The translations under genes were made by a program, and so were the position numbers. From Saprolegnia diclina VS20 (taxonomy: Eukaryota > Oomycota > Saprolegniomycetes > Saprolegniales > Saprolegniaceae): DNA of 64,000 nt. Positions within the stretch are counted from its first letter, which is position 1, and each line of letters opens with the position of its first letter. Where the stretch lies: contig NW_008246077.1 in assembly GCF_000281045.1 (NCBI RefSeq), forward strand, positions 762,193 to 826,192. The letters run 5' to 3'. The notes under the pieces are model-generated. The model worked only from the letters and a program-made list of their open reading frames with translations. It did no database searches and had not been told where the DNA came from. Positions 52,779 through 64,000 of the stretch are shown one piece after another.

Positions 52779-53230
52779 GCTGACAAAATCCAAAATGGGA
52801 TCTCCGTGGTTGGGCCACGTTCTATCCGGACACCGGATACCCGCCAATCGAACGCCATAAAATCTAGTTCAACCTCGCTCACATCTGCGACACGCGAACG
52901 CCTCACCGCGAGCGCCCGCCGAGCCGCGCCGAGCGAGGCCGCCCGCTGCAGCCTCGCGCCGCAGCCTCCATGGAGCGAGATACGAGGCGCCATGCGATGC
53001 TGGAGTAGGCTCAACGCGGCGAACATGACCACATCGACGGCTGACAGCGCATCTGTGACCGGTCTCGCGATCGGCTGCCGAGGCGAGCGCCTCACCACAC
53101 CCAGCTGCACCAATCGCCAGCGCACTGAAGGCTGGCGCAGTCGCCATCTCTCTGTAGAGCCTTGGTGAGGCAGTCGATCCTCGTATACATTCATGGTCGA
53201 TGCATTGTTTGTTAGCCTAGAGATGTAGCT
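52779..53230. other. Intergenic between hutI and the giant gene
   Basis: 452 nt. The left edge holds the hutI promoter with ATCCGGA, CCGGATA (52824-52839) and CCAAT (52844-52848). The rest is GC-rich with open frames but no supported exon. Confidence 0.5.
52844..52848 (+). promoter_or_regulatory. CCAAT box upstream of hutI
   Basis: CCAATCG about 66 nt upstream of the minus-strand hutI start, next to paired CCGGA sites. Confidence 0.4.
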
Positions 53231-56200
53231 CTATGTCTTGCCGAGCTTGGACTTGATTTCGCTTCGGAGCTTCTCGCAGCGCTGAGCGACTTCGTCTCGG
53301 TCCTTCTTGACGCGCTCGAGGTCCATGGCGGCTTCATTGTACTGTAGCTGGAGACTCTGAATCTCGTCGGGCGATTGGCCCTCGGCCTGCGCTTCATGGA
53401 GCGCGTCGTCGAGGAGCTCCAACGAGTCGCTATTTTCTAGAACACAGTCGTAAGCATCCGCCATCTACCTCACTTAAGAGACCGGTAAAGCGCTTGAGGG
53501 TCTCCATGTACGCCTTCTCTGCAATGTCCAGACACTCCTACAAGCCCAGTCATGAGCAGCCGTGCCCAAGGCGTCAAGCACCTGGAGCGACTGCACTTGC
53601 TGTTCCGAGTTGGCCATGAAGAACACGCGGCTCGAGCCCATTTTCTTGAGGCGTGGCGACGGTCCTCGCTTGGGCAACGCCTCGGACGACATGCTGTCGG
53701 CGCTGTCGTCGTCGATGCGCGCCAGGAACGACTGCATCTCACTCAGCCGCTGCGTAATGCGCTCCGACTGGAAGTGCAGCGGCTTCAGCTCCAACGGTGG
53801 GATCGCAGCAGGCGTTGCCACAACAGCAGGGAGGACGTGGTCGCTTTTGGCGAAAAACTCCTACGTTCCTGTCAGGCTACATCCTATGGGCGATACGCAC
53901 CTGGTAGCAGCGTCCGAGGAGCCGATAGAAGCCCGTCACAAACGCCGGCGCCGTATCGTCGTCAAACGAACTCGACTGCGCCTGCTCCAACAAGGAATTT
54001 ACTTAATACCGATGGTTGGCGACTGTACCTGCAGGTGGGCGAGCGTGTGCACGAGCAGAATCGCGAGCTCGGCCGCGCTCTCGAGGTGCGACTGCCGCAG
54101 ATACAGAGTGCTCGATTGAGGATCCCAGTAAATCGAGTGTTGAAACACGCCTTTCGACGGGTTGAGTGGCAGTGACGTGGCAGCGACAACGCGAATGTTT
54201 GCTTCCAGCGCAGTAGCAAGCGACCGGCCAAAGTCCAAGCGGAGCTTTTGGCGGGGCGGCAGGCCAGCATCCTCCAGCGCCTGCAACGGCCCCGCCGGCG
54301 TGCGCACGTCTTGCTCGATACCCGGGTACGCTTGCAGCACGGCGGCTTTCGTGTCGGACGGTTTGATACTGTCGACGACCGGTGGCTTGGTCGTGCCAAT
54401 GAGCTGGATCAAACGCTCGATGCTATCGAGCTTTTGGGCGATCACCGCAACAGGGTCCGGCCCCGCGTTCTCTGCTTTGACCGGAGCGCGTGGCGTCAGC
54501 TCGTCCTCCCGCACGGGGGCTGGTGGCTCTTGGAGAACGATGGATGCCGCTAATTGCCGACGCTCTTGCGTCTCCCGAGGTGTCGCTGGCCCCGTAAAGC
54601 TTCCCAGTCGACTCATCGTGCGCGCTTTCCCGATCGCATTTTGAAGCCGGTCGCGGCCAAAGCCCACCAGCGGCACGTTGTTGGCGCTCAAAGCGGTGGC
54701 TTCGGTTGCTGCGGGCGGCGGTGGCTGATGCTTGGCGCGTGCGATCTCGTCGGTGAGCGCGAGCATTGTCTGCGCATGCACCACGTCGATGCGCCGCTTG
54801 GTGTCGTCGTCGAGGCGCTTGAGCTTGCGCTTGCAGACGCGCTCGCATCGCTCCTTCTTCTTTTGCGCGCGCGCTTTGAGCATATTCGCCAACGACGCAA
54901 ACTGCTTTTGCCACTCGGACTCGAGTGTCTTGAGCATCACCGCTTGGCGGGGGCCGTTGGACTTGGCGAGAACGCTTTGTTTCTGGATGTCGGCGGCTGT
55001 CCGCTCCATTTCGAGCTGCGCCGCTGCTTGTGCGTCGATCGTTGCCCACTCGGTGGCCAGCGTCTCGCGCAGCTGCTGCATGGCGGCACGGCTTTCTCGT
55101 ACAATGTCGTCGATGCGCTTCTGCTTTTCAAGCTCGAGATGCGCGCGCAACGCAGCGTGTTCATCGTGAAGCATCAGCGAGCTCCCAATGGTGGTCGTTG
55201 TCGCTGCAGCAACTGGTGCAGTCACCAGAGGCGCCACGGGGTCGGGGAGGCACGACGGTGCAAAGCGCTCGACGAGCCCGTTGACGTCGGCCACTTGACG
55301 CGTCCGGAGCGCTTCTTGCTCGCTCAACTGGGCGGCCTCCATGTCGCTCGTGCCATGGGCCTCCATCTCTTGCTGTCGCACACGGAACGTTGCATCGAGC
55401 TCGTCGAGCTGCGCGTCCTTGGTCGCTGCATCGACGGCGCTTAGCGTTGCGAGCAGCGCTTCTTTCGCCGCGTTCTTCTCGAGCATGAGGGCGTGGAGTC
55501 CGTCGCGAAGAACCGCCGCGCGGTTGCGGTACTGCCGCGCAAAGAGGAGCGACTGCTCACGTTTGTGCCGCTTCTCGACCACGCGCTGGACGAGCGGGCG
55601 CAACTGCGAGAGCACGATTTGGTTTTGCGCCAAGAGCTTTTGGATCATGGCCACTTCGCGGTCAACTTCGAGCTTCATGGCGAGGGTTTCTTGCTGGTCT
55701 TTCTGCGCATCGCGCTCCATTTGCTGCTTGGCGAGAAGGTCCTCGGTCTTCTTGCGCTTCTTCTCTTCGAGGCGGCGCATGAGATCCTTCTTCTTCTGGC
55801 TCGACTCGAGCTTGAGACTGTCGGTGAGCGCGCGCTCTTTCTCGTGATATTCGTTTTGGACGCGGTCAAGCTCGGCTTTCACTTGGACCTGCGCCTGAGA
55901 CTCGGTGAGCTGCGACTGCAACAAGGTCCGCGTCGCGTCGAGTTCTCGCTGCATCTTGGCTTGCAGCTGGCTCTGAGCGAGTTCGAGTTCCCGCTGAGCG
56001 TCATCTTCGAGTCGCTTCTTCTCAGAGGCTTGCTTGGCAAGAAGCTCGGCTCGCGCAGCCGCCAACGACGGGTCCTCGTCGGGCACGGCGTTGCCGAGCG
56101 CAGTTGCTTGGGCCAAGGCGGCGGCACCCTCGAGACGACTTTGCACTTGCTGCGCTTCGGCGGCCTGGGCCGCGAGGAGCCGCTGGGTCTCCTCTTCCTT

Positions 56201-59200
56201 CTTGGCTTGGAGCTCGAGTGCCTTTCGCTGTTTCTTGGCCGCCATACGCATCTCTAGCTTGCTCTTCTGCGTCGTCGCCTCCACGTGGTGGGCTTGCGCG
56301 AGCTGCGCCATTTGCGCTTGGAAATCGGCCGAGACACGGTCCAACTCGGCGGCCCGGAACGCGTCCATGGCGGCCGTTGCCGCCGCCGCTTCGATCGCGG
56401 CTTGCGCAAGCTTGTCTGTTGCTGCTTTCTCTGCATTGGCCTGGCGCTCTCGCTCTTCTTGTAGTGCGGCCTCGGCTTGGGCCGCGAGGTCCGAGGCCAA
56501 CTTGGCCTTCTCGAGACGCTCTTCTTCATCGAGCGCCGCGCGGACCTTGGCGACGTTGTCGGCTTCGGCGACGTGACTCAGCTCCTTCTCTTTGGCAAGG
56601 CGGCGTTGCGCAATGCGGTCCTTGAGTTTTTGCTCTTGTCGTGCCTGCTCCGAGTCGAGGGTCGTTTGGAGCTGCTGCATCTCGGTCTCGTGCTCGCTCT
56701 TGAGCCGGGCATACTCGGACTCAGCGAGCTGCTTCTCTTCGGCGGCCCGGTGCGCCTGCAGCTCGGCGGTGGCTGCCGCTTGACGCTGCAAGGCTGCTAT
56801 CTCGTCGTCGACCTTGCGCTTGGCTGCCGCGAGAGCTGCGGCTTCGTCGGCGGCGAGCTTGACACGGAGTGCCTCGACTTGAGCGGCTTCGTCCTCGTCA
56901 ATGGCCTTGTCTTGCGTCTTGTCCAGGTGCTTGGCCTGGCGCCGGGCGGCAATGCGCTCCTTTAGCGCCAGCTCTTGCTTGGCGCGGTCTGCGCTCAACG
57001 ACTCTTGGAGAACGCCCATTTCGCGCGCGTGGTCGCGCTTGACTTGATCGATCATGTCTTCGACCTGCTTCTGGGATGCAGCCTTTGCACTGGCGGCGGC
57101 GGCCGCAGCGGCCCGCGCCTGCACCTCGGCGTCGACCCGCTTGGCCGCCATCTCGGCCTCGATCTTGGCCATCTCTGCGTCCAGCAGCGCTTGGTCGAGC
57201 TGCACTTGATTGCTTGCGACGGACGCTTGGTCGCGCGCCTGTCGCTTCTTCTCCATGCGCTCGCGCAGCCGCGCCTTCTTGAGCGCCTCTTCTTCGTCCA
57301 AAAGACGTTGAAGCTCCAGCGCGTGCTTGGCATGCTCAGCATTGATCTACGCAGCGTCCACGCTTCAATATACCAACATCGAAACGGTAAGGATGGTACA
57401 GCTTGGATGTCGGCTTCGTGGTCTTCGAGCGTTGGGTTTGGAAAGGGCGGCGGCGACCACGCGGCGGCGCGCTTGGCGTCGACGGTCGACTCGATCGCAA
57501 CCACCTCGCGGTCTTCCTCGTCGTCGAGTTGTCGCAAGAGCACGTCTTGATTGGCACTGCCCAAGGCGAGCACCTTCTCTCGCTTCTTGGCGAGCCGCTG
57601 CTGCAGCCGGTCCTTCAAGCGGGCTTCTTCGTCCCGCAACGCTTGATCGCGTACTTTGCTCGTCTCGTCGTGCTCGATGCAAAGCTACCATCATGGATTA
57701 GAGAGCAAAACACATCGAATGCACACCTGGCGAATGCGCGCTTCGTCTTCCTCGGTTGCAATCTTGGCTCTCGCTTTCTCCAGCAGCGTCGCTCGCTCCG
57801 CGTCCGCCTTTTTGTGGGCCAAATCGGCCTCGAGCTGCGCTTGGAGCTCTGCCGCCTCGGCGTCTGAGATGGCGTCGTGCCGCTTGCGCATCGCGAGGCG
57901 GTCCTGGAGCCGTCCACGGAGCCGCGAGGCTTCGTCTTCGAGCTGTTGATCGCGCTCCGCCTTGCGCTTGGCATGTTCCGCATGCAGCTACGCGCGTACT
58001 AGTATGAGTGCACAAGGCGTCGTGAAACCGGCTCACCGCATCAATCTCCGAGTCGTAGTTGGGTGGCGGTAGCACGGCCTTGACAATCGCGGCAGTCGTC
58101 GTGGCCACGGCGCGCTTGGCATCGACCACCGCTTCAATTTGCTCGACTTCCTTGCGCTCTTGCGCGTCGAGTTGCATCGTAATCGCATCCTTCTCCTCTT
58201 GTGGCTTGGCGCTCGCAGCGGTGAGCGCGCGCTTGGCCGCCAGACGCGCGCGAAGCATGTCCTTTCGCCGCTTCTCTTCGTCGTCGAGTTCGCTCTGGCG
58301 CATTTTGGCGCGAGCGGCGTGCTCTTCTTGAATCTACCCCCTCTGACATGAGCCATAGACATATTGAGCAAGGGACCTTGTGGATGAGCGCTTCGTCGTC
58401 AGATGTGAGCGCGCCGAGACGCGCCTTCTCGGCGAGCTTTTGCGCTGCGAGCTGGTCGACGCTGGCGTGAAGCTGCTTCTCCAACGCGTCTCGAAGCAGT
58501 GCCTCGTCGGCCGCCAAGTCTTTTTCGATTTGCTGCTTTTCAAGGAGCGATGCCGAGCTCTTTTCATTTTGCTGCCGCCGGTGCGAAAGGCGTTCATTGA
58601 GCCGCCCACGAAGACGCTTGGCCTCATCTGCGAGCTCGTCCTGGCGCGCACGCCAGCGCGCGTCGTGGTCCGCGACCAGCTATCGATGCCAATAGAGCAT
58701 GACCTTATGTATCAAGATATCAAGGTAGCGAACACCTTGGCGATGGTCTCGTCGTCGAGGTTGCCCGTCGACAAGGTATCCAGCTGTTGTTGTTGCTCGA
58801 GCAGCGCGGCATCAATTGCATGCTCTTTGAGATCCATGCTGTGCTCAATGTCGAGCGTCACCGTCTTTTCTTCCTGCACAATATCGTGGAGGGCTTGTGC
58901 TTTGGCTTGCACGGACGGCCACGTTTTCGCCGCGAGCGCATCGCGCTTGGCCTGTAGCCGATCGTGTAAGCTGGCTTTGAGCCGCTTCTCTTCGTCCGAG
59001 AGTGCGCTCTTGAGATCCTTTCTCTTGGCGGCATGTTCCCGACGCAACTAGAAGACGTCAAATGAGTCAGATGCAAGCGATCGAGAGGTTATGGTGTACG
59101 CGCTCGATCGTGGCTTCGTCGTCGGACGAGAGATCGTTCGCTGCCTGCTTCTCGGTCAAGCGCCGGAGCTCGAGCAAATCGCGCTGCAGCTCCATTTGCC

Positions 59201-62200
59201 GGTCAATCTCGGCTTCGAGGACGGCTGCTTCGTCCGCGGTCTTGGGTCGTACCGCTGCCGAGTCGGATGCTACATTGCGCGCACGTTTCTTGGCCAGCCG
59301 CTCCTGGAGACGCGCTCGCAGTTGGTCTTCTTCGCTCTGAAGGCGACGCATACGATCCTTCCACGCTTGATCGTGGTCGTCCAACAGCTACATAGAGGTT
59401 AACTTGATAACAGGAAAAAAGCCAAGTTACCTGGTTGGCGAGCTTGCTGTAGTCAAAAAGACTCTTGGGCTCGCGAGTGGCCTCAACGATGACCCAAAGC
59501 TGGCGCTGCTGCGCCATGTCGTGGGCCATCACCATGCTTCGTTCAGCATGAATCGCGCTCTTGACGGCGTCAGCCATCTCGTCGCCCGGTGGGACTTCAG
59601 CCTCAAGGGCGTCGAGCGTGGCCAGTTGCGCGCGTGTGGACGCCGCCAGCGACGCCTTGACCTACATATGATGAGTCTACTGTCTCAAAGAACAGGTGCG
59701 TACAGAGGCCAACGTGGCTGCGTCGACTGGTGGCTGCTGACCGAGCTGTGCTTTTTCAAGCATGGCGCCCAAAGCGATCGCGTGGTCCTGTGCGCCACAG
59801 GCGTTCTCGACCGCCGCCGTCGCTAGAGCGTTCAGTGTAGGGTGCACTCGCTTCTTCAAACGAGCGGCCAAGCTCGCCTTGGCCATCGCATGATCGTCGC
59901 GCAGTTGCCGTTGCCGGTCGGCCCACTTGGCTTCGTGCTCGTGGAGCAGCTATCGAAATGGGTGGGTGGCGAGTAGCTAGGGCGTGGTACCTTCTCGACG
60001 AGCTCGTGGTCGTCGGGCGACAGCTGACCGAGCTTGGCCTTTGCCAATAGCAAGTCTCTGTCGAGCGCCTCTTTCTGAGTGGCAAGCGAAAGATCAATCG
60101 CACGGGTATCTTGCTCGGCCGCGACCAGAGCCACCGCTTCTGCGGCCTCGCGCTCAGCCGTCGGCAGAGCCTCGTTTCGCTTGCGCTGTCGCTGAAGTCG
60201 CGCGGCGAGGTGGTCTCGACGGAGTTGCGCCTCGTCGTCGAGCTCTTGCTGCTTCCGCGCCCACTCGCGCATGTGCGCCGCTTGCAACTAGTCGACTTTG
60301 GAGCCATACTCACAGACAAGTGAGGATCTACCGCCGCAATCGCGTCCTCATGGTCGTCCGGCGCACTCGCATTGCTTGCGGTCAGGACACCGATTTGATG
60401 TTTTTCTTGCACAGCTTGATGGAGAATGGCCGCGCGCTCGGCTTCCATTTGCGCTTGCAAGCATTCGCGGGCGGCACCGTCTTGAAGCATAACCGACAAG
60501 TTGTCTTCGAGAAGGTCGATGTCGCGGAGGCGGTCGTGCCACTTGGCATCGTGAGTCTCGACAAGCTACGCAATCCCGAGCGTCAATGATGGCTATAGGT
60601 GCAAGCGATACAACGTACAACGTCGACAGCGTCCTTTTCGCCTGGCGTGAGCACGCCGAGCTGCGCCTTCTCGAGAAGCGACGCGACGGCAACAGCTTCT
60701 TCGTTCCGGGCGACGGCATCTTCAAACTGCTTGTGCACTGCTGTTGCCAGCGGTTTGCTCTGGCGTTTGGACAGACGATCGGCCAGCTTGGCGCGAGCCA
60801 CCGCTTTGTCGTCGTCGAGTTGCCGCTGGCGGGCCGCCCACTTTGTTTCGTGCTCGCAAAGCAGCTATACAAGGGACGTTGTCGCTTGCATTTTCCCCGA
60901 GCAAATACCTCGTCGACGAGGTCTCTCTCGGCCGGTGACAAGAGACCGAGGGCTGCCTTCTCCGCCAGGTTCGCGGCGACAAAGGCGTCCTGTTGAATGG
61001 CCGCCTCGAGGTCCATGGTATGCGCTTCTAGCGTCGCTTGCGCCTCGAGGAGCGCGTTTTCTGCTTCTGCTTCAGGAGGTGGAAGAGTCTCGTTGGCCTT
61101 GCGCTGCCGTTGCAGTCGGTCGGCGAGTTTAGCTCTACGCAGCTGCGTCTCGGCCTCGGCAAGGTCCCGTTCTCGCTGACGATGCCGTAGAAAGGCCTCT
61201 TGAAGCTAGACAGCAAGCATACCCGTGAGGTAAACATACTGCTGTGCGATGGTCGTACACTGGCAATGGCTGCTTCATTGTCATCAGCGCCGCGGTCGCT
61301 GGTCGGAGGTGCCAACGACGCCAACTGCGCCGCTTCGACTTGTTCAAGGTGGTCCACAAGCTCTCGCTCTTTTGCGACAATAGCCACGAGCTCTTCGATG
61401 CGCTCTGGCGTCGTCGCTGGGTCCTGCGCCAACGCGCTCTTGCCGTCGGCCTCGGCGGCCGTAAGCTCGTCGCGCCGTTTCTTCCACTTGGCGTCATGCT
61501 CGGTGGTCAACTAGACACTCCACCGTGACGATGCTGCAGTGGGACATCGAGTTTACCTCCTTCAAAGCCTGGGTGTCTGTCGCGGAAAGGTCGAGTCCGA
61601 GCTGCACCTTTTCGACGAGCGCGGCTGTCGCGAGGGCCTCGGCCACAACATTCGTATGCAAGTCGAGACCCGCCATTTCCACAGCGTTGAGCGCCTTGTT
61701 CTGGCGCTTCTTGAGCCGATCGGCCAAAGCCGCTTTGGCAAGCGCTTGGTCGTCGGCGAGAAGGCGGTTGCGGTCGGCCCACTTCTTTTCATGGCTCGTT
61801 AACAGCTACACGCGTGCAATGAGCCCCATGATGCATCGGTGGAGTCCTACGCTTTCAATATCGGCGCTATTGGCTGGTGACAACGCGTGGTCCTTGGCCG
61901 CTTGGACTAGAAGCGCCGTCGCGACCGCTTCTTTTTGCAGCGTTGATTCCAATTCGACTTGACGCGTCTCGACGGCAGCTTCGATCTCCAACGCGTGGTT
62001 GGCCGCGGCCTTCTCGTCGGTCGGAAGTGCCTCGTTGGCGAGGCGCTGGCGACGAATTCGGTCCGCGAGCTTGGCGCGTCGCGCTGCTGCCTCGTCGTCC
62101 AGTTCCTTTTGGCGACGGGTGCATGCCGCTGCGTACTCGCTCTGGACCTGCAGCAGCCATGAGACGATCCAGACACGTGGGCTACACGCACCCGGCGAAG

Positions 62201-64000
62201 AGCGTCGTCGTTACCGACTGCCATGTCGTCGTCCCCACTCAACGCCGCATCAAGTGCGCGCACTTGATGCGCCTCCTGGCCCGCCGCGAGTTGCAATATC
62301 TCTCGCTGCAGCGCCATCGAGTGCTCCAGCTCCTCGAGCGCCTCGGGCGTCGCTTCGTTGGTCGCTTCCAACTCGTGGCGCACGGTGGCTTCGGCCATGT
62401 CGAGTTCGCGCCGACGTTGCTGCCACTTGGTGTCCACGCCAGCCACCAGCTATGAAGGTTGTCGCAACATCGTACACAAGCATTTGGTTACCGCTGTGAC
62501 CGTCGCTCGCTCTCTCGGGGATAAGGACCCAACCTGGGCCTTCTCGAGAAGCGCAGCAAGCGTGAGGCTCTCTTCGGCGGCTCTAAACTCGTCGTCGAGC
62601 GCCTTGATGGCCAGCGCGTTCAGAGGTTTCTTATCCACTCGAGCTTGAAGGCGCCGCGCTAAATTAGTCTTGGCGGCCGCGTGGTCGTCTTGAAGCGCGC
62701 GCTGGCGGCTGCCCCACTTGGTCGCATGCTCGTCCAGCAACTAGAAATCAAAGCGTCGACATCAAGAACTTAAACGAGGAGGGAAAACCCGCTGGATGTA
62801 GGCCTTGTCGTCCGCCGACAACATATCGAGTGTCGCCTTGTCGGTCAAGAGCACAGCGTGCAACGCCTCGACGGCCACGTCCGTCTCCCGAGCCACTTGG
62901 CGCTCGGCAATCGCGCTCTCAGAAGCCAAGAAAGCGAGCGCTGCGTCTTGGGCCTCAGCAGGCATCGCATCAATGAGTTGCTTTCGACGTGTGAGTCGCG
63001 CTGCCAGCTGCGCTCGCTTGAGCGCTGTCTCGGTGGCCAGCAGCTGCTTTTGTTTGGCCCAGTCCTCGGCAAACGATGCCTGCAGCTACGCATGCTGTAT
63101 GAGCAAGCACAGTCGCACAGGTACGATTCCTACGGCGGCCACGTTGGCGTCAGTGGCTTGACTCGCATCTGTGGCCTTTAGAAGAGCACCAATGGTCTCC
63201 AAAGCATCCCGCTCCACAGCAAGACCGTGTAAGAGCGCCTTGTCGGTCACGTCATCCAAGGACGCCGCGAACGCGTCGCGCGGCTGGGCCCGCTTGGCCT
63301 GAAGACGCGCCATGAGCTTGCGCTTGTTTCGCGCTTTGTCCGACTCTTGCAGCGCCTGTCGCTCCTTCCACTTGGCGTCAAAGTTCTTGTAGATCTAGGT
63401 AAAACCGCATCAGCATTCGAGGAACCTTGCTGACCACGAGAATGACGCACCGCGTCCAGCGTCGTCAGGTCCACCTCGGCGAGCGAGCCCAACTGTGCTT
63501 TTTCTAGCAGCTGGGCGCTTGTTAAGACGTCGCGTTCAATCTGGAGCGCTTGGGACAGCTCTTGTTGGAGTTGCTCAAGCTCGGGCGGCAATGGTTGACC
63601 GCTCGCGGTGACAGCGCTCAGCTGAGCACGCCAAGTTGCTTCGTCCTGCGTTGCGGCTTCCAATCGCGCCGCCCAAGTCGCTGCATTGTCGTGCAGCACC
63701 TGAGAAGGCGTCATTATCTACGAGACGCAAGAGACGAAGACTCTACCTTGTTCAGAACACGAACGTCCGCAGATGTCATGGACGCACGCATCGACGTCTC
63801 GAGCAACGCTTCGTTGCGCACTTTGTCGCGCTGCGTCTCGAATGCCCTGTCCAAAAGCCGCGCTTGCAGCGTTTCGGCGGCGTGTACAAGCGCCTCTTGG
63901 TTGGGGTCCCGGATGCGCTCTCGCTTCTCGCGGAGACGGTCTTTGAGCCGCTGTTTGGCCCGCGCGTGCTCGTCGTCGAGGTTGGCTTGCTTCTCGCGCC
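53231..64000 (-). CDS. Giant repeat-exon coiled-coil protein, 5' end outside window
   Basis: 26 exons are visible, all joining in frame: about 3,200 residues with the N-terminus missing. From the right edge: 63747-64000 (partial), 63451-63699, 63134-63394, 62789-63085, 62492-62740, 62192-62449, 61851-62147, 61557-61805, 61259-61510, 60909-61205, 60619-60864, 60332-60565, 59991-60287, 59704-59949, 59431-59661, 59100-59387, 58736-59047, 58377-58679, 58037-58333, 57727-57987, 57400-57684, then one exon of 3.3 kb (54029-57346) and four small ones (53901-53984, 53582-53860, 53483-53537, 53231-53436). Exons 2-21 each encode one helical module, typically L-L/Q-x2-H-x2-K-W at the start, L-A-x-R-L-x-K-R in the middle and L-L-E-K-A-Q-L-G-x-L-S-P near the end. 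The long exon is continuous Ala/Glu/Gln/Lys coiled coil with further R-L/E-K-x-R repeats. The C-terminal ~250 residues look partly globular (I-Y-W-D-P-Q-S-S-T-L-Y-L). No signal peptide, membrane span or catalytic domain is seen. Function unknown; a cytoskeletal or flagellar role is only a guess. Confidence 0.85.
59100..59949 (-). repeat. Exon-triplet repeat unit 5 (A-B-C)
   Basis: Exons of 82, 77 and 96 codons. A: L-L-H-E-H-E-A-K-W and M-L-E-K-A-Q-L-G. B is the most diverged of its class and lacks the K-W start. C keeps the general pattern L-Q-E-R-L-A-K-K-R but not N-E-A-L-P. Confidence 0.7.
59991..60864 (-). repeat. Exon-triplet repeat unit 4 (A-B-C)
   Basis: Exons of 82, 78 and 99 codons. 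A: L-L-C-E-H-E-T-K-W. B: E-T-H-D-A-K-W-H-D-R-L. C: R-L-Q-R-Q-R-K-R-N-E-A-L-P, nearly the same as in unit 3. Confidence 0.85.
60909..61805 (-). repeat. Exon-triplet repeat unit 3 (A-B-C)
   Basis: Exons of 83, 84 and 99 codons. A: L-L-T-S-H-E-K-K-W and L-V-E-K-V-Q-L-G. B: E-H-D-A-K-W-K-K-R-R-D-E-L. C: R-L-Q-R-Q-R-K-A-N-E-T-L-P. Confidence 0.85.
61851..62740 (-). repeat. Exon-triplet repeat unit 2 (A-B-C)
   Basis: Exons of 83, 86 and 99 codons. A: L-L-D-E-H-A-T-K-W and L-L-E-K-A-Q-V-G. B: V-D-T-K-W-Q-Q-R-R-R-E-L-D. C: K-E-L-D-D-E-A and N-E-A-L-P. Confidence 0.85.
62789..63699 (-). repeat. Exon-triplet repeat unit 1 (A-B-C)
   Basis: Exons of 83, 87 and 99 codons. The A exon is diverged at its start (V-L-H-D-N) but keeps Q-L-L-E-K-A-Q-L-G. 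B starts N-F-D-A-K-W. C has A-Q-L-A-A-R-L-T-R-R. Confidence 0.75.

Noticed and set aside
62450-62533. An 84-nt intron in the giant gene between modules
   Set aside because: Using the donor at 62491 gives a 42-nt intron and restores the module end (G-S-L-S-P), matching the sister exons.

Overview
The window looks like nuclear DNA of an oomycete, most likely a Saprolegniales-type water mould. Genes are packed a few hundred bases apart on both strands. They are cut by many very short introns, mostly 40-56 nt, usually starting GTAC/GTAG/GTGC and ending in TAG, and they have a strongly GC-rich third codon position. A UDP-glucose pyrophosphorylase/phosphoglucomutase fusion, a type known from stramenopiles, supports this placement. 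The exact species cannot be told from the sequence. All exon models below were built by eye from reading-frame continuity across GT..AG (once GC..AG) junctions.

Left part (0.4-12.3 kb): a VPS9-domain Rab5 GEF, an FSH1-type serine hydrolase, a phosphatase fused to an asparaginase-like domain, an ankyrin protein, ALG8, a secretory 2-Cys peroxiredoxin, a small mitochondrial membrane protein, a LETM1-like protein and a ThiE/TenI-family protein. Middle-left (12.8-25.2 kb): a PDZ-PDZ-HEAT protein, the QCR7/UQCRB subunit of complex III, an unrecognised protein, a choline-transporter-like protein, a CUE protein, ribosomal proteins eL22 and P2, and a RAB28 GTPase.

Middle (25-47 kb): a gene-poor stretch of 1.7 kb, the UGP-PGM fusion, a coiled-coil protein, two tandem voltage-gated K+ channels with cyclic-nucleotide-binding domains, a mitochondrial ferredoxin, a DMC1/RAD51 recombinase, a YME1-like i-AAA protease and a TBC Rab-GAP. 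Right (47.6-64 kb): a decayed coiled-coil pseudogene, a PH-domain protein, a RhoGEF, imidazolonepropionase, and a giant coiled-coil gene that runs off the right edge.

The most unusual object is that last gene (53231 to beyond 64000, minus strand, about 3,200 residues visible). Its N-terminal half is made of about 20 phase-0 exons of 77-104 codons, each one repeat module. The modules follow an A-B-C order (about 83, 77-87 and 96-99 codons) repeated five times, so a three-exon block was duplicated in tandem. Other points of interest are the phosphatase/asparaginase fusion with the asparaginase catalytic threonines replaced, a sharply bounded gene-conversion tract between the two K+ channels, an approximately 11-residue S-T-R-N-L-L repeat in the second channel, and a GC-AG intron in the TBC gene.
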